From Nitrospira sp. LK70 (GTDB lineage: Bacteria; Nitrospirota; Nitrospiria; Nitrospirales; Nitrospiraceae), in NCBI GenBank assembly GCA_011090425.1, contig PHGD01000001.1, positions 56,943 through 120,942 on the forward strand: DNA of 64,000 nt. The letters run 5' to 3'. Every line of letters begins with the position of its first letter. Within the stretch, counting starts at the first letter, position 1. Under the pieces are notes generated by a model that worked only from the letters and a program-made list of their open reading frames with translations, did no database searches and was not told the origin of the DNA. The position numbers were made by a program, and so were the translations under genes. Positions 26,002 through 35,320 of this stretch are shown here, piece after piece.

Positions 26002-27642
26002 ATGAAGCGCATGACAAGTGTGACGATGGTCGCGTGTTTTGTGGTTGTGTTTATGGCAGCTGCTGTCTGGGCGGGTCATCCTTTTCGAGGGTCGGTGAAA
26101 TGGAGCGTTCTGCTGTGCAATTTTAGTGATAGTCCGCCACCGGCGCGTGATGTGAATTTCTATCGGCGCATGGCAGTGAATCTGGGAACGGATGGTCTTG
26201 CGGATTATTGGCGGGCTGTATCAGGGGGCGCGGTCGATGTCGACGGTTCCGTGGTCATGGGATGGTATACCGAATCACTGACCACCGCGCAAGCCATGGC
26301 CAAAGCCGGAGGACCCAATCCTCGTCGCGGAGAAATTTTCACCGACTGCATCAATGCCGCGAGGACGTCCACCACGAATCCCTACACACCACCGCCAGAC
26401 CACTTGGTTGCCGTCGTGACAAATCCAGGCGTGGATCTCTATGGGATGTCAGGTGTGGGAGCCGTGATGGGAGTTGAGGGTGATCTCGGAGCTCTGCTTC
26501 ACGAAGGAGGACATGGGGTGCTTGGCCCAAACCATTCGTATTCTGATGATCCAACGTATCGAAACGCTCCGTGGTCGGCCATTGGTGAATACGATGACCA
26601 ATGGGATGTGATGAGCTATGCGAATGTGTTTGGGCGCCCCACAGCGGAATTTGGCTTTGGCGGTCCAGGCTTCAACGGGTTTAACGTGGATAGAATGGGA
26701 TGGCTGAGCCGTGAAAGTATCATGATGTTCGGAGCAGATGGCATTGGCACGAAAACCGTCACACTCAAAGCGCTTGATCCTTCAGTCTCGAATGGCACAC
26801 AGTTAATTCGCATCCCCTTCGATCCTGGGGATCTCTTCAGGTATTACACCGTCGAGTTTCGACGGAAGCAGGGATGGGACAATGGGTTTGCTGGTGACAT
26901 CGTGCTCATCCATGAATCTCGTCGACTCGGCGATGGCTCATACACCAGCTTTCTGCTTCGCGAACGAACGGGGGTGAGGAATCCTATCACGGCCTTGCAA
27001 GCCAACGGCGTGTCTATCCACGTCGATCGGATGGAGTCTCCAAATGGGCAAGCGATTGTCTCGGTTTCAAGCGAGATGGTCGGTCGGTGTCTTCAGGGGT
27101 ATGTCTGGCGCGAAGCGAATCCCCAGGATCATGTGTGTGTTTCAGGGCAGGTTCGTGATGCAACTCGGCAGGACAATGCGCAAGCTGCCGCACGGCGAAA
27201 CCCAGGAGGTGGCCCATTTGGTCCCGACACCTGCCGACAGGGATTTGTCTGGCGCGAAGCGAATCCCCAGGATCATGTGTGTGTGACAGGAGATGTCAGA
27301 ACCCGAACACGTGAGGAGAATGCGACCGCTGCGTCGCGGATCAATCCCGCGCGTATTGCCTATGGTCCCAATACCTGCGGGCAAGGGTTTGTGTGGCGTG
27401 AAGCAGACTCACGTGACTACGTGTGTGTCACGGGTGGCGTTCGCGAACAGACCCGACAGGATAACGCACAAGCGGCGGCTCGCCGCAATCCTGCAGGTGG
27501 CCCGTTTGGTCCCGACACGTGCTTGCAAGGGTTTGTCTGGCGTGAGGCGTTCCGGGGAGATCATGTCTGCGTGGCGCCACCGACACGGACACAAGCGGCG
27601 GCTGATAACCGAGAAGCGTCCAATCGGGTGGTTATGCAGTGA
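26002..27642 (+). CDS. secreted HEGGH metallopeptidase-like protein with four C-terminal DHVCV repeats
   Basis: An exported protein of 546 residues. The ATG at 26002 has a G-rich GGAGGGG site upstream; an earlier in-frame ATG (25978) is less likely. The signal peptide ends near residue 24 (VWAG). The zincin motif HEGGHGVLGPNH (His167, Glu168, His171, His178) and downstream WDVMSYAN, a Met-turn-like segment, indicate an M6-like or metzincin-type peptidase. From about residue 362 come four tandem units of roughly 48 residues with the pattern GPDTC-x-QG[FY]VWREA-(x)6-DHVCV, each with two Cys, linked by RQDNAQAAARRNP-like segments; they probably fold as small disulfide domains binding a surface or polymer. 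Extracellular protein or peptide cleavage is inferred. Confidence 0.7.
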   Translation: MKRMTSVTMVACFVVVFMAAAVWAGHPFRGSVKWSVLLCNFSDSPPPARDVNFYRRMAVNLGTDGLADYWRAVSGGAVDVDGSVVMGWYTESLTTAQAMAKAGGPNPRRGEIFTDCINAARTSTTNPYTPPPDHLVAVVTNPGVDLYGMSGVGAVMGVEGDLGALLHEGGHGVLGPNHSYSDDPTYRNAPWSAIGEYDDQWDVMSYANVFGRPTAEFGFGGPGFNGFNVDRMGWLSRESIMMFGADGIGTKTVTLKALDPSVSNGTQLIRIPFDPGDLFRYYTVEFRRKQGWDNGFAGDIVLIHESRRLGDGSYTSFLLRERTGVRNPITALQANGVSIHVDRMESPNGQAIVSVSSEMVGRCLQGYVWREANPQDHVCVSGQVRDATRQDNAQAAARRNPGGGPFGPDTCRQGFVWREANPQDHVCVTGDVRTRTREENATAASRINPARIAYGPNTCGQGFVWREADSRDYVCVTGGVREQTRQDNAQAAARRNPAGGPFGPDTCLQGFVWREAFRGDHVCVAPPTRTQAAADNREASNRVVMQ

Positions 27643-27694
27643 CGAAGTGCATGATCACTCAAATGTTGAGCAACTTACTCGAATGAGGTTATTT

Positions 27695-28042
27695 ATGAAG
27701 AGACTAACTGCTGTGTTCACCATCTATATATGTGCAAACGTAGGACTCGTTGCTGCGCAAGATGCGCCACTCCACTCCCATGCGGAGGGACAGGTGCGAG
27801 ATACGGTCGGACTCATCTCAGAAGAGGTGGCGAAGCAACGGCTTGAGATGCAGGGCTATACCAACGTGCAGGTCAAAAAGAAAGATGCATCCACGCTAGA
27901 AATTACCGCATCCAAAGAAAATGCCCCTGTAGTCCTCGAAATGCACCGGCATCATGGAACAGTGAGCGATGTAACTTCGTCACGCATGAAGCCGATTGAG
28001 CGCGAACGGGTACCGCGCATCCCAGGTCAACCAGACAGATAG
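27695..28042 (+). CDS. periplasmic PepSY-like hypothetical protein
   Basis: A 115-residue secreted protein. The ATG at 27695 follows a GAGG site; a second ATG four codons earlier is possible. The signal peptide ends near VAAQ (about residue 21). The core, SEEVAKQRLEMQGYTNVQV and then LEITASKENAPVVLEMHRHHG, resembles a PepSY-type domain, which is found in peptidase-inhibitory or regulatory exported proteins. It lies 52 bases after the metallopeptidase gene and could modulate that enzyme, as PepSY propeptides do in other systems; this is inference. The C-terminus is basic. Confidence 0.55.
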   Translation: MKRLTAVFTIYICANVGLVAAQDAPLHSHAEGQVRDTVGLISEEVAKQRLEMQGYTNVQVKKKDASTLEITASKENAPVVLEMHRHHGTVSDVTSSRMKPIERERVPRIPGQPDR

Positions 28043-28063
28043 AATGAGGAAACTAAGGTATTA

Positions 28064-28891
28064 GGGTGTTTCGTAACCATGAGGTAAGCTGGAGACCGTA
28101 TGGTTGCTGGACAAAACAGGATATTCGGGAGCGCGGCCAACTTTTTGCGTGGCAAGAAGTGTGTTTTCTGCGGATCGTTCAAAGTCAGCCGGACGCGGCG
28201 TGGCTATGTGAAGTGCCGGAAGTGCAGCAAGCAGAAGAGCCTCGCCAAGCTGCGACGTGAGATCGCCATCATCCAGGGGGTTCTATCAGCAAGTACCAGT
28301 CTACCGGTTGGCACATGACCTGGCTGTTGACGCCAAGGTCATCAGCAGGGTTTATCAGAAGCTGCGTGCCGCCATCTTCCATGTGGCCGAACTGGAAGCG
28401 ATGGCAAGCAAGCTCTCCGGCGAGATCGAACTGGACGAAGCCTATTTCGGCGGGCGACGGAAGGGCAAGCGCGCGGGCGAGGCGCTGCCGAGAAAAGCGT
28501 TGTGTTTGGCTTGTTAGAACGCGACGGACGGGTTTACACCAAAGTTGTGGCGAACGTCTCGGCCGAGACGCTCATGACGCATATCCGCGCCACGACCCGA
28601 ACGGGATCAGTTGAGTACACCGATGCGTTCAAGAGCTATCAGTCGCTCAAACGTTACGGCAAGCACCACACCGTCAACCATACCACGAGCCTCGTTGATA
28701 GACGCACGAAGAACTATATCAACGGCATCGAAGGCTTCTGGTCATTCGGCAAACATATCCGCTATAACTACAGAGGCGTTTCCCAATATCACTTCCCGAT
28801 GTATCTGAAGGAAATCGAGTACTGCTTTAATCACTGCAGGGACAACCTTTTCAAACTGTTCCTGCAAACATTCTGTGGTTGCGTTTCGCCC
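28064..28891 (+). mobile_element. degenerate IS1595-family insertion sequence (IS1016-like)
   Basis: About 828 bp. The ends are imperfect inverted repeats: TTAGGGTGTTTCGTAACCA on the left and TTAGGGCGAAACGCAACCA as the complement of the right end, which match outside a central block. The similarity extends a few bases outward (GGTA-TTAGGG against GGTAATTAGGG), so the exact termini and the target duplication are unclear. It encloses a single broken transposase gene. Confidence 0.72.
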
Positions 28892-28894
28892 TAA
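28100..28894 (+). pseudogene. IS1595-family transposase, two frameshifts
   Basis: The transposase reads in three pieces. The first (from ATG 28100) has a zinc ribbon CVFCGS with CRKC, then KLRREIAIIQG. An extra G in the G5 tract at 28276-28280 shifts the frame, after which FYQQVPVYRLAHDLAVDAK and IELDEAYFGGRRKGKR follow. A second shift near 28488-28492 restores the first frame, and the remainder runs VFGLLERDGRVYTKVV, EYTDAFKSY and GIEGFWSFGK. The Asp-Asp-Glu-type catalytic residues of the ISXO2-like DDE domain are still visible (LDEAY, YTDAF, IEGFW). The protein should be inactive unless frameshifting occurs. Confidence 0.85.
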
Positions 28895-28911
28895 TTACCA
28901 AAGCGAATCAT

Positions 28912-31122
28912 ATGCAGCACATTGCGACAATACGACTTGGCCAAGTAAGCGGGAGGTCTGGTCCCGATTGGCTCTTTCACTATCAGGATACGAGTCAGTG
29001 GGGAATTGAGGGCGTCGATCTCGGCGCTAGCACTGTACATTTTGATAAAACTTACATTTTTTTTGGAGATGTGCCGAAGCTGGGGCGTGACGGGGGACCG
29101 GCCCACAATGCGGATGCGATCGGTGTCATTGATGACATTCGCGTTCCGCCACATGCATGCATCGGCGCAGGTAAGCAGCTCGCTAACCAGTCGGATGCAT
29201 TTTTCATCGGCGAAAATGGTGCATTGTTCGTTGCCTGGGTGGTAGGCGGGGGCAACTGGTTCCAGCCGTTTCAGATCAGCCCGCCTAATCTGGCGCCCCC
29301 CGGCGCGTGTATTGCCGTCGCTCACCAATCCGATGAGCAACTTGATGTGTTCTTTATCGGAAACAATGGTGGGCTTCATGTTGCCTGGGTAGAGGAAGGA
29401 GGTATCTGGCAGGGACCTCAGCAAATCAGCGACTCCAACATTGCCAAGCCGGGCGGTAAATTGGTTGCCATCAAACAGAATGACAATCAGCTCGACGTCT
29501 TCTTCATTGGTCAGAACCGTCGTCTTCACGTGGCATGGGTAATTGGAGGTAGCATGTGGCAGGGGCCACAGGTTGTAGGTGAGGCCCATATCCCTTATCC
29601 CGAACCAGGTGCCGGGATTGCTGCATGCAAGCAAGGAACCGATCAGCTCGACGTGTTTTTCATCGGAGATGATGGCGCCTTCTACGTAGCTTGGTCTACC
29701 GCCGGTGGAGTATGGCAAGGACCAATTGGAGTTAGTCCTCCGAACATAACGGTGACGGGCGCTAATTTGGCCGCTTTCAATCAGGGGCCCGATCAACTCA
29801 CAGTTCAGTTCGTAAGCAATGAGGGGCGGCTATGTTCGATGTGGGTAGTCGGTGGCGGTGTCTGGCAGGGGCCTGCTCCAGCGGTTCCAGGTCTGTACCC
29901 TGCAAAACCGGGAACGCCGATCACTGTGGCACGTCAGAGCCCGAACCAATGGGATACGTTCCTCGTCAACGAGAACGGCGGCATCGATGTCTACTGGGCT
30001 ATTGACAGTGATCCTTGGGAGGGTCCATTCCAAATCGCACCGCCTGGCAGCAGTTTCGATGACGGGACTGTCGCCGTCGTTCAGCAGCTCGATGATCAAA
30101 TGACGGTGATTTCCAGCGGCCGGACAGGCGAACTGAATGTCAACTGGGTCAAGGGACTTGGGCCATGGCAAGGGCCGGTCTGCATCAATCCTACGATGAC
30201 CACGGTGAGGTTCGTGACTGACGGACCTTATTTTCACCCCTTCACAGTGCGAGGCAGTGAAACGGATCCCAATCTGATATGGCAACCTCTCGGAGATGGA
30301 ACGCCGACCGGCGTGTTCAGTCATGGCGGGAAAGTCTATGTCTTCGTCTATTCTGACGGGCTGAGTAGTCTCACGAGCTCGGATTGGCCCGACGGCCCTA
30401 AGCCGTTCACATTTGAATTCGTCCTGTCGCGCCTTGGCGACGGGTTCCTGCAAGTTGCCCCAGTCGTGATGAGGTCGGAGGAAATTCCCGGCCTGAATGC
30501 AACAACCGAAGAGGGGGTACTGCTCTTTGGCCATGGCGCGATGTCCCCTGGCGCAGAATTGCGCCTTGGGTGCATCGATCCCAAGGGTCCGTCTGGTGTC
30601 AATCTGGCTTTCGTGCCGCTTGTCCCCGGCTCGGGTCCAAGCAAAACAGGTTTACGTTACTACGCTGGTAATCAATCTTGGGTAACGGATGAGAGCGCGG
30701 GAAGGTCGCTCTTCACGACGTGCTACTATTGGACGTCCCTGTCGGCGGGCCGCATTCCCGGCACTGGCAAATGGATCCTGCTCTATCAGCTCTCCGGTCC
30801 GCGGGAAGTGATGACCTCGCATCATCTGCCCATCGTAGCGCGCATAGCGGACACACCCTGGGAAATCGGAACAGCCCCGGACATAGCAGTTTTCGATCCA
30901 CAGCGAGACGCAGCGTGGGGCCGTTTCATGTTTGGGCCACAAGATCCGGATTCAGATCGAAACATGCCGCATATTGGACATCCTGCCTTTGCGTATGGTG
31001 CTTATCTCCTTCACAAATATATGCAATGGGACAATGATCACCATTTACTGACGATCTTCTATCTGATGTCGACTGGCCGGCCCTATCAGGTCCAGCTTAT
31101 GAAAACTATAATTGCCGTTTGA
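28912..31122 (+). CDS. DUF4185 protein with an embedded seven-bladed DUF346/PLL-like beta-propeller, 5' end cut by the IS
   Basis: A 736-residue protein. The start of a DUF4185 domain (IRLGQVSGRSGPDW, then GIEGVDLGASTVHF and YIFFGDVPK) is at residues 1-55. Residues about 82-433 are seven repeats of about 50 residues with the core QLDVFFIG-(N)GGLHVAWV-(x)4-WQGPQ, matching DUF346/PLL-like lectin propellers. DUF4185 then resumes (YFHPFTVRG, PTGVFSHGGKVYVFVY, AGNQSWVTDES, GKWILLYQ). A sugar-active or sugar-binding fold is implied for both parts. The ATG is 21 bases beyond the IS end, without a Shine-Dalgarno or signal peptide. Relatives and neighbours are secreted, so the IS has probably removed the leader and promoter, and expression is doubtful. 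Confidence 0.7.
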   Translation: MQHIATIRLGQVSGRSGPDWLFHYQDTSQWGIEGVDLGASTVHFDKTYIFFGDVPKLGRDGGPAHNADAIGVIDDIRVPPHACIGAGKQLANQSDAFFIGENGALFVAWVVGGGNWFQPFQISPPNLAPPGACIAVAHQSDEQLDVFFIGNNGGLHVAWVEEGGIWQGPQQISDSNIAKPGGKLVAIKQNDNQLDVFFIGQNRRLHVAWVIGGSMWQGPQVVGEAHIPYPEPGAGIAACKQGTDQLDVFFIGDDGAFYVAWSTAGGVWQGPIGVSPPNITVTGANLAAFNQGPDQLTVQFVSNEGRLCSMWVVGGGVWQGPAPAVPGLYPAKPGTPITVARQSPNQWDTFLVNENGGIDVYWAIDSDPWEGPFQIAPPGSSFDDGTVAVVQQLDDQMTVISSGRTGELNVNWVKGLGPWQGPVCINPTMTTVRFVTDGPYFHPFTVRGSETDPNLIWQPLGDGTPTGVFSHGGKVYVFVYSDGLSSLTSSDWPDGPKPFTFEFVLSRLGDGFLQVAPVVMRSEEIPGLNATTEEGVLLFGHGAMSPGAELRLGCIDPKGPSGVNLAFVPLVPGSGPSKTGLRYYAGNQSWVTDESAGRSLFTTCYYWTSLSAGRIPGTGKWILLYQLSGPREVMTSHHLPIVARIADTPWEIGTAPDIAVFDPQRDAAWGRFMFGPQDPDSDRNMPHIGHPAFAYGAYLLHKYMQWDNDHHLLTIFYLMSTGRPYQVQLMKTIIAV

Positions 31123-31281
31123 GTGACATCTTTCCACAACCTTAAACCAATGAGAGTCCAGAGGAGCTGATGCCTCTGATATGCCGCGACTGTTTCAATT
31201 GCAATGGGCGGCTTTCCATTACGCGCGACTCCCAGACGATCTTCAGAGCGCAAGATCTTGTACGATACAAAGTGAGGTTTC

Positions 31282-34200
31282 ATGGTGTTGATCCGAACGT
31301 GTGTTCGCATAGTCCTAATTGGCACGATACTCAGCCTTCCCATCGGTGTACCAGCAGCGGAGATCGTGCTTTTCTCTGAGGGGCTCACCGATGCCGGGAA
31401 CCAACGATTATGGGGAGAGCGGTTCGGAGCCTTCAAGAACGGTGAAAGTGCCAATACTATCGTTCCCGAGAAGTGGATTCCCATCGAGCCGAATTCTGAA
31501 ATAGCGCACGCTGAAGCTCAGCGTATCGGTATTCTAGGTGCCGATTTTATATACTCTGCATATGTCACGGTCAGTTCGAGGGCTGATGCGCATCTACAGT
31601 TTCGCATTTCAGATCAAGGTCGTTATGGTATTCGCCTGAAGGCCGATAGCATTACCTTCTATCGCTTCCGACGCGAAGACAAACGGTGTCACACCTCTGA
31701 CCCGTCGATCATTTCCCATTGTCCAGACTGGGGCGATTCTTACGATGATCCACGATGGCTGGAACTTCGAAGCGCTCCACTCACATTGCCGTCCGGGTCA
31801 ATTCATCATGTTGAAGTTCGGGCATACGCTTCCGTCTTTCATGTGCTGCTTGACGGCCAACCTATGTTTGGTCGACCAGTCGAGGATGAGTCATTCGCCG
31901 TAGGACGTTTTGGTCTCTACGTATGGGGACGTTCGGCTGATCTCGCGGATATAACCTTCAGCGATGTGCGCGTCACGACAGATCCAACACGTCTCTCAAA
32001 TTTGTCTTTACTATATAGTACCGTTGGCTATGAAGCTGGAGGTACGAAGCGAGCTCTGGTGCGGACGCTCAACGACCTCCCATCCCACCTTTTTGACTCC
32101 GCGCGTTCGCGTTTCTTTGTTACTCGTAGTGACGGGGCGTGTATGAAGGATGGCCCATTGCGTGCGCTGCTAAGGCCAATTGGAAGCCCCCCGGGGATTG
32201 CCAAAACGTTCGGGATGCAGCTTTGGGAAGCCGACTTTTCATCTCTCACTGCTGAAGGATCATACGTGCTCCATATCGAATTTGGAACCTCAGATGGCGT
32301 TCGTAGGCTTCAGTCGATGCCATTTGAAATTCGTCGTAAGCTTGTCACATCAACCATCCTTAAACCCATGAGTCTCGACAACGGCGAAATTCGAAGAGGC
32401 GCGGATGAAGACTTTTGGAGGAACTGGATCCGCAATTCTGGATCCTGGCATGTAGGCGTCGATGGAGCATTCATTGCCGATCGTGCCGACGCGCAAAATG
32501 GATCTGTGCTCACGCGTGTATTTGGGATAGACAATAATTCACTTGAAGCAGAGGGAGTGAATGATTTCCGCTTTGTCGGTCGGGTAACTATCGTTTCCGG
32601 CTGTGATGCGCAGATGCGTTTTGAAGATGTGTCGGGCAACTGGTGGGCCGTCACACTGCAGGCGGGGGCGGCCGGGGCCTGTGCCTTCGGCTCTGGACCT
32701 GGGTCCGTTAGATTGAGCCGCGAAGGTACGGGTGGCTTCGAGGCGCTTGCCTCGAATCTCTTCCCTGTCGATAAGCCATTCCAAGCAGGGCACGCATATG
32801 ATCTGGAGATCCTGGTCATGGGAGATCAGGTACAGGTCTTCGTCGACCAAATACAGGGGTCTTCTGCCAATCCGGTGCTGCAATTTGGTCCGGTACCCCA
32901 TCGGTCTGGACGATTTGGACTCAAAGGTTGGGCAGCCACAGTAAGATTTGAGGAGGTACAGGCATGGAACGCTACGGTCCAGTTTACGCCGCTATCAGCA
33001 GGAAGCGTGAGGATACCGACCTTCAGGAATCGTGATCTCAGGTACCCAGAAAAGCCCCCCGAGTGGGTGCCTTGCCAATACGCACCTCGGGATTGCGCGG
33101 ACGATCGGTGTCGACATCCGGTGGACTCCCTCAAAGATTATCCAGATCCCAAGGCAGGCCATAGCCCTTTGGAGGCTGCGGCCTGCAACCCAATTTTCTC
33201 ACAATTGCACGGGTTCCACGACTCGAGCAGTCAGGTCGCGGAGGCGACGTCTCATGGAGCGTTTCTATCCGGCTTGATGACTATTTGGAGAACCCGCGCG
33301 AGCGGCTTCAATCACGAAGAAAAAGAGCAACTTCGTCGCGCGATCATCACGAATGTTCTCTATCTCAATATGCTCTTCCAAGAAGGTGGCAGGGAGGGAC
33401 AATTTGCCCATTCCGAAATGGGCCGAGTGGAGGTCTGGAAGAACGGCTTGTGGAACACGGAGGCAGCATTGTATGGATTGAGCGATTTTGCGGACAAAGG
33501 CGTCCTCATCGATCGGGGGCTCGCACGACAGGCATGTTTCAACGCAATCATGGCTGCGAAGTGGCGGTGGCCGACGACGGATATGGCTGATAATCCGTTT
33601 CTCGCTTCAGTGGTGTATCCCAGGCTGGCCAGGTGTGCAGCGCGAGATAGCCCCTTATCAGCTCGGAGTTCCATCTTTTCGCAGCTTGCGCTGCATGCTG
33701 CTGAGCATGTTTTGAATCGTCTCTCAGTTCCAGGAGGAATCGGGAATGAGGTTCGGGATACGGGCCGTATCACTCCGTGGCTTGAAGGCGTCTATGAGGT
33801 CTTAGAGTCGCATCCTGAAATGCGCAAGTCTTACATAGAAAGGCTCAATCAGATTGCCACGATCTTGGTGGAGCATCTGACCAAAGAGCACAAGTGTGAC
33901 GAAACGGTCATTTCTGGGCGGTGGTGTCCAGCAAACGGATTTTATGTGCTCCCGCAGGGGAGTGGTGATGCTACTATTGCGAAACACAATTGGGTTCATA
34001 TGGATGGTATTCCCCATGCAAATCGAACTGCGGCGCTTCCGTTTGTGCATTGGTACAATGTGCAAGGGCATTTTCAGGCTACCCTAATCGACACGGTCCT
34101 GCTCGCTCGGCTTACAGGAAATGCTAACCTTGAGCCCATCGCGACCGGCAATCTCTACTGGATGCTCGGCCTCAACCCTGGCATTCCTACAGCAAAAATC

Positions 34201-35184
34201 GTGGGTTCCAATGGTGATGGAACCGTGTGGCAGGCTTCATCCTTCATCCGTGGACTGACGACTCCCTTTGCCCGCGCCCACGAAGGTTTCCGCCGTGAGC
34301 AATACGCTGCTAAGGGCTGGCTAGATTCTTGGGAGGATAGCGCAGACTCGCCACGTCGCGAAGCGTGGCGCATTGATCCCCAGAATCGCTTCAACGATCC
34401 TCCGATGCGCTCCTTTCTAACCACGGTCAATGGCCATGTCCTCTGGGACAAGCAGTGGGACTACTGGAACAACGGAGAGCCCGGTTGGCTGAGTGGAGAA
34501 ACGTTCATCCTGGGTGATGGGTTGTTCTTAAAAGCAGCTGTGCTTTTCGAAGACTGGCTCACTCAAGACACACTGGATCGCATAAATCCCTACGACATCC
34601 AGGCACTCACTTTTTTTGACACAACCCATGTTGATCGGGTTGGGACAGGCTGGGAGTTCGATGACCCGAATTATACGCAGGCGGCGCAGGCGGCTCGCGC
34701 GGCTCATGAATTCTGTATCGCAAAGGGCTATATCGGAGGTCGTTTCACTGGTCACCACATCGGAGAACGGCTGGGAGTGCTGTGTGTCCCCACGACAGCG
34801 CGCTTTTTCGACGCGACAAATGAGCAGGTTCGAACGACTGGATGGGATTTCGACGACATCAACCTGGCTGATTGGGCTCAAGTTGCAAGAGCTGCCACGG
34901 GTTTTTGCAACGTCCGAAGCTTTTCGGGCGGTTTCTTCACTGGCCACCAGTTGAACGGCCGGCATGGCATCGTTTGTCTGGGCAGCAATACAGGACACTG
35001 GTCGGATGCAACCGAGCAGGATCTGTTCAATAGTAGAGAAGGGTTTGAGGATATCAATACCGTATCATGGGCGAAAGCAGCACGAGCAGCAACCAACATC
35101 TGCCTGGAGAAGGGTTTCCCGGGTGGTTTCTTCACCGGTCATCAAGTCTCCGGTTTTAGAGGCGTCGTTTGCATTGGGCCATAA
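31282..35184 (+). CDS. large secreted GH9-like glycoside hydrolase with three C-terminal FFTGHQ repeats
   Basis: A 1300-residue exported enzyme. The ATG at 31282 has GAGG six bases upstream; a signal peptide ends near residue 26 (VPAAE). Domain order: a beta-sandwich of LamG/DUF1080 type (about 30-230), an Ig-like domain as found at the N-terminus of GH9 cellulases (about 240-350), a second beta-sandwich (about 365-565), an (alpha/alpha)6-type catalytic domain (about 600-1090) with HGFHDSSSQVAEA near 643 and WMLGLNPG near 959, and three tandem units of about 64 residues (1105-1300) with ARAA-x-x-FC...GGFFTGHQ...G-x-VC. GH9 Asp residues normally sit in the GGWHDAGD-like segment; here it reads GFHDSSSQ, so the assignment is tentative. 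Substrate is unknown. Confidence 0.6.
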   Translation: MVLIRTCVRIVLIGTILSLPIGVPAAEIVLFSEGLTDAGNQRLWGERFGAFKNGESANTIVPEKWIPIEPNSEIAHAEAQRIGILGADFIYSAYVTVSSRADAHLQFRISDQGRYGIRLKADSITFYRFRREDKRCHTSDPSIISHCPDWGDSYDDPRWLELRSAPLTLPSGSIHHVEVRAYASVFHVLLDGQPMFGRPVEDESFAVGRFGLYVWGRSADLADITFSDVRVTTDPTRLSNLSLLYSTVGYEAGGTKRALVRTLNDLPSHLFDSARSRFFVTRSDGACMKDGPLRALLRPIGSPPGIAKTFGMQLWEADFSSLTAEGSYVLHIEFGTSDGVRRLQSMPFEIRRKLVTSTILKPMSLDNGEIRRGADEDFWRNWIRNSGSWHVGVDGAFIADRADAQNGSVLTRVFGIDNNSLEAEGVNDFRFVGRVTIVSGCDAQMRFEDVSGNWWAVTLQAGAAGACAFGSGPGSVRLSREGTGGFEALASNLFPVDKPFQAGHAYDLEILVMGDQVQVFVDQIQGSSANPVLQFGPVPHRSGRFGLKGWAATVRFEEVQAWNATVQFTPLSAGSVRIPTFRNRDLRYPEKPPEWVPCQYAPRDCADDRCRHPVDSLKDYPDPKAGHSPLEAAACNPIFSQLHGFHDSSSQVAEATSHGAFLSGLMTIWRTRASGFNHEEKEQLRRAIITNVLYLNMLFQEGGREGQFAHSEMGRVEVWKNGLWNTEAALYGLSDFADKGVLIDRGLARQACFNAIMAAKWRWPTTDMADNPFLASVVYPRLARCAARDSPLSARSSIFSQLALHAAEHVLNRLSVPGGIGNEVRDTGRITPWLEGVYEVLESHPEMRKSYIERLNQIATILVEHLTKEHKCDETVISGRWCPANGFYVLPQGSGDATIAKHNWVHMDGIPHANRTAALPFVHWYNVQGHFQATLIDTVLLARLTGNANLEPIATGNLYWMLGLNPGIPTAKIVGSNGDGTVWQASSFIRGLTTPFARAHEGFRREQYAAKGWLDSWEDSADSPRREAWRIDPQNRFNDPPMRSFLTTVNGHVLWDKQWDYWNNGEPGWLSGETFILGDGLFLKAAVLFEDWLTQDTLDRINPYDIQALTFFDTTHVDRVGTGWEFDDPNYTQAAQAARAAHEFCIAKGYIGGRFTGHHIGERLGVLCVPTTARFFDATNEQVRTTGWDFDDINLADWAQVARAATGFCNVRSFSGGFFTGHQLNGRHGIVCLGSNTGHWSDATEQDLFNSREGFEDINTVSWAKAARAATNICLEKGFPGGFFTGHQVSGFRGVVCIGP

Positions 35185-35320
35185 AGAAGTGGATCTGTCT
35201 CTACACTGACCAAAGCCTTGATAATGTCCTACAGACGTAGAGGCGGGAATTATCTGTTCGCAACTCACGCACCCGACTAGAGCGCTGCGAATCGCTGGTC
35301 CGAAGTGTTCTCCCAACGCC

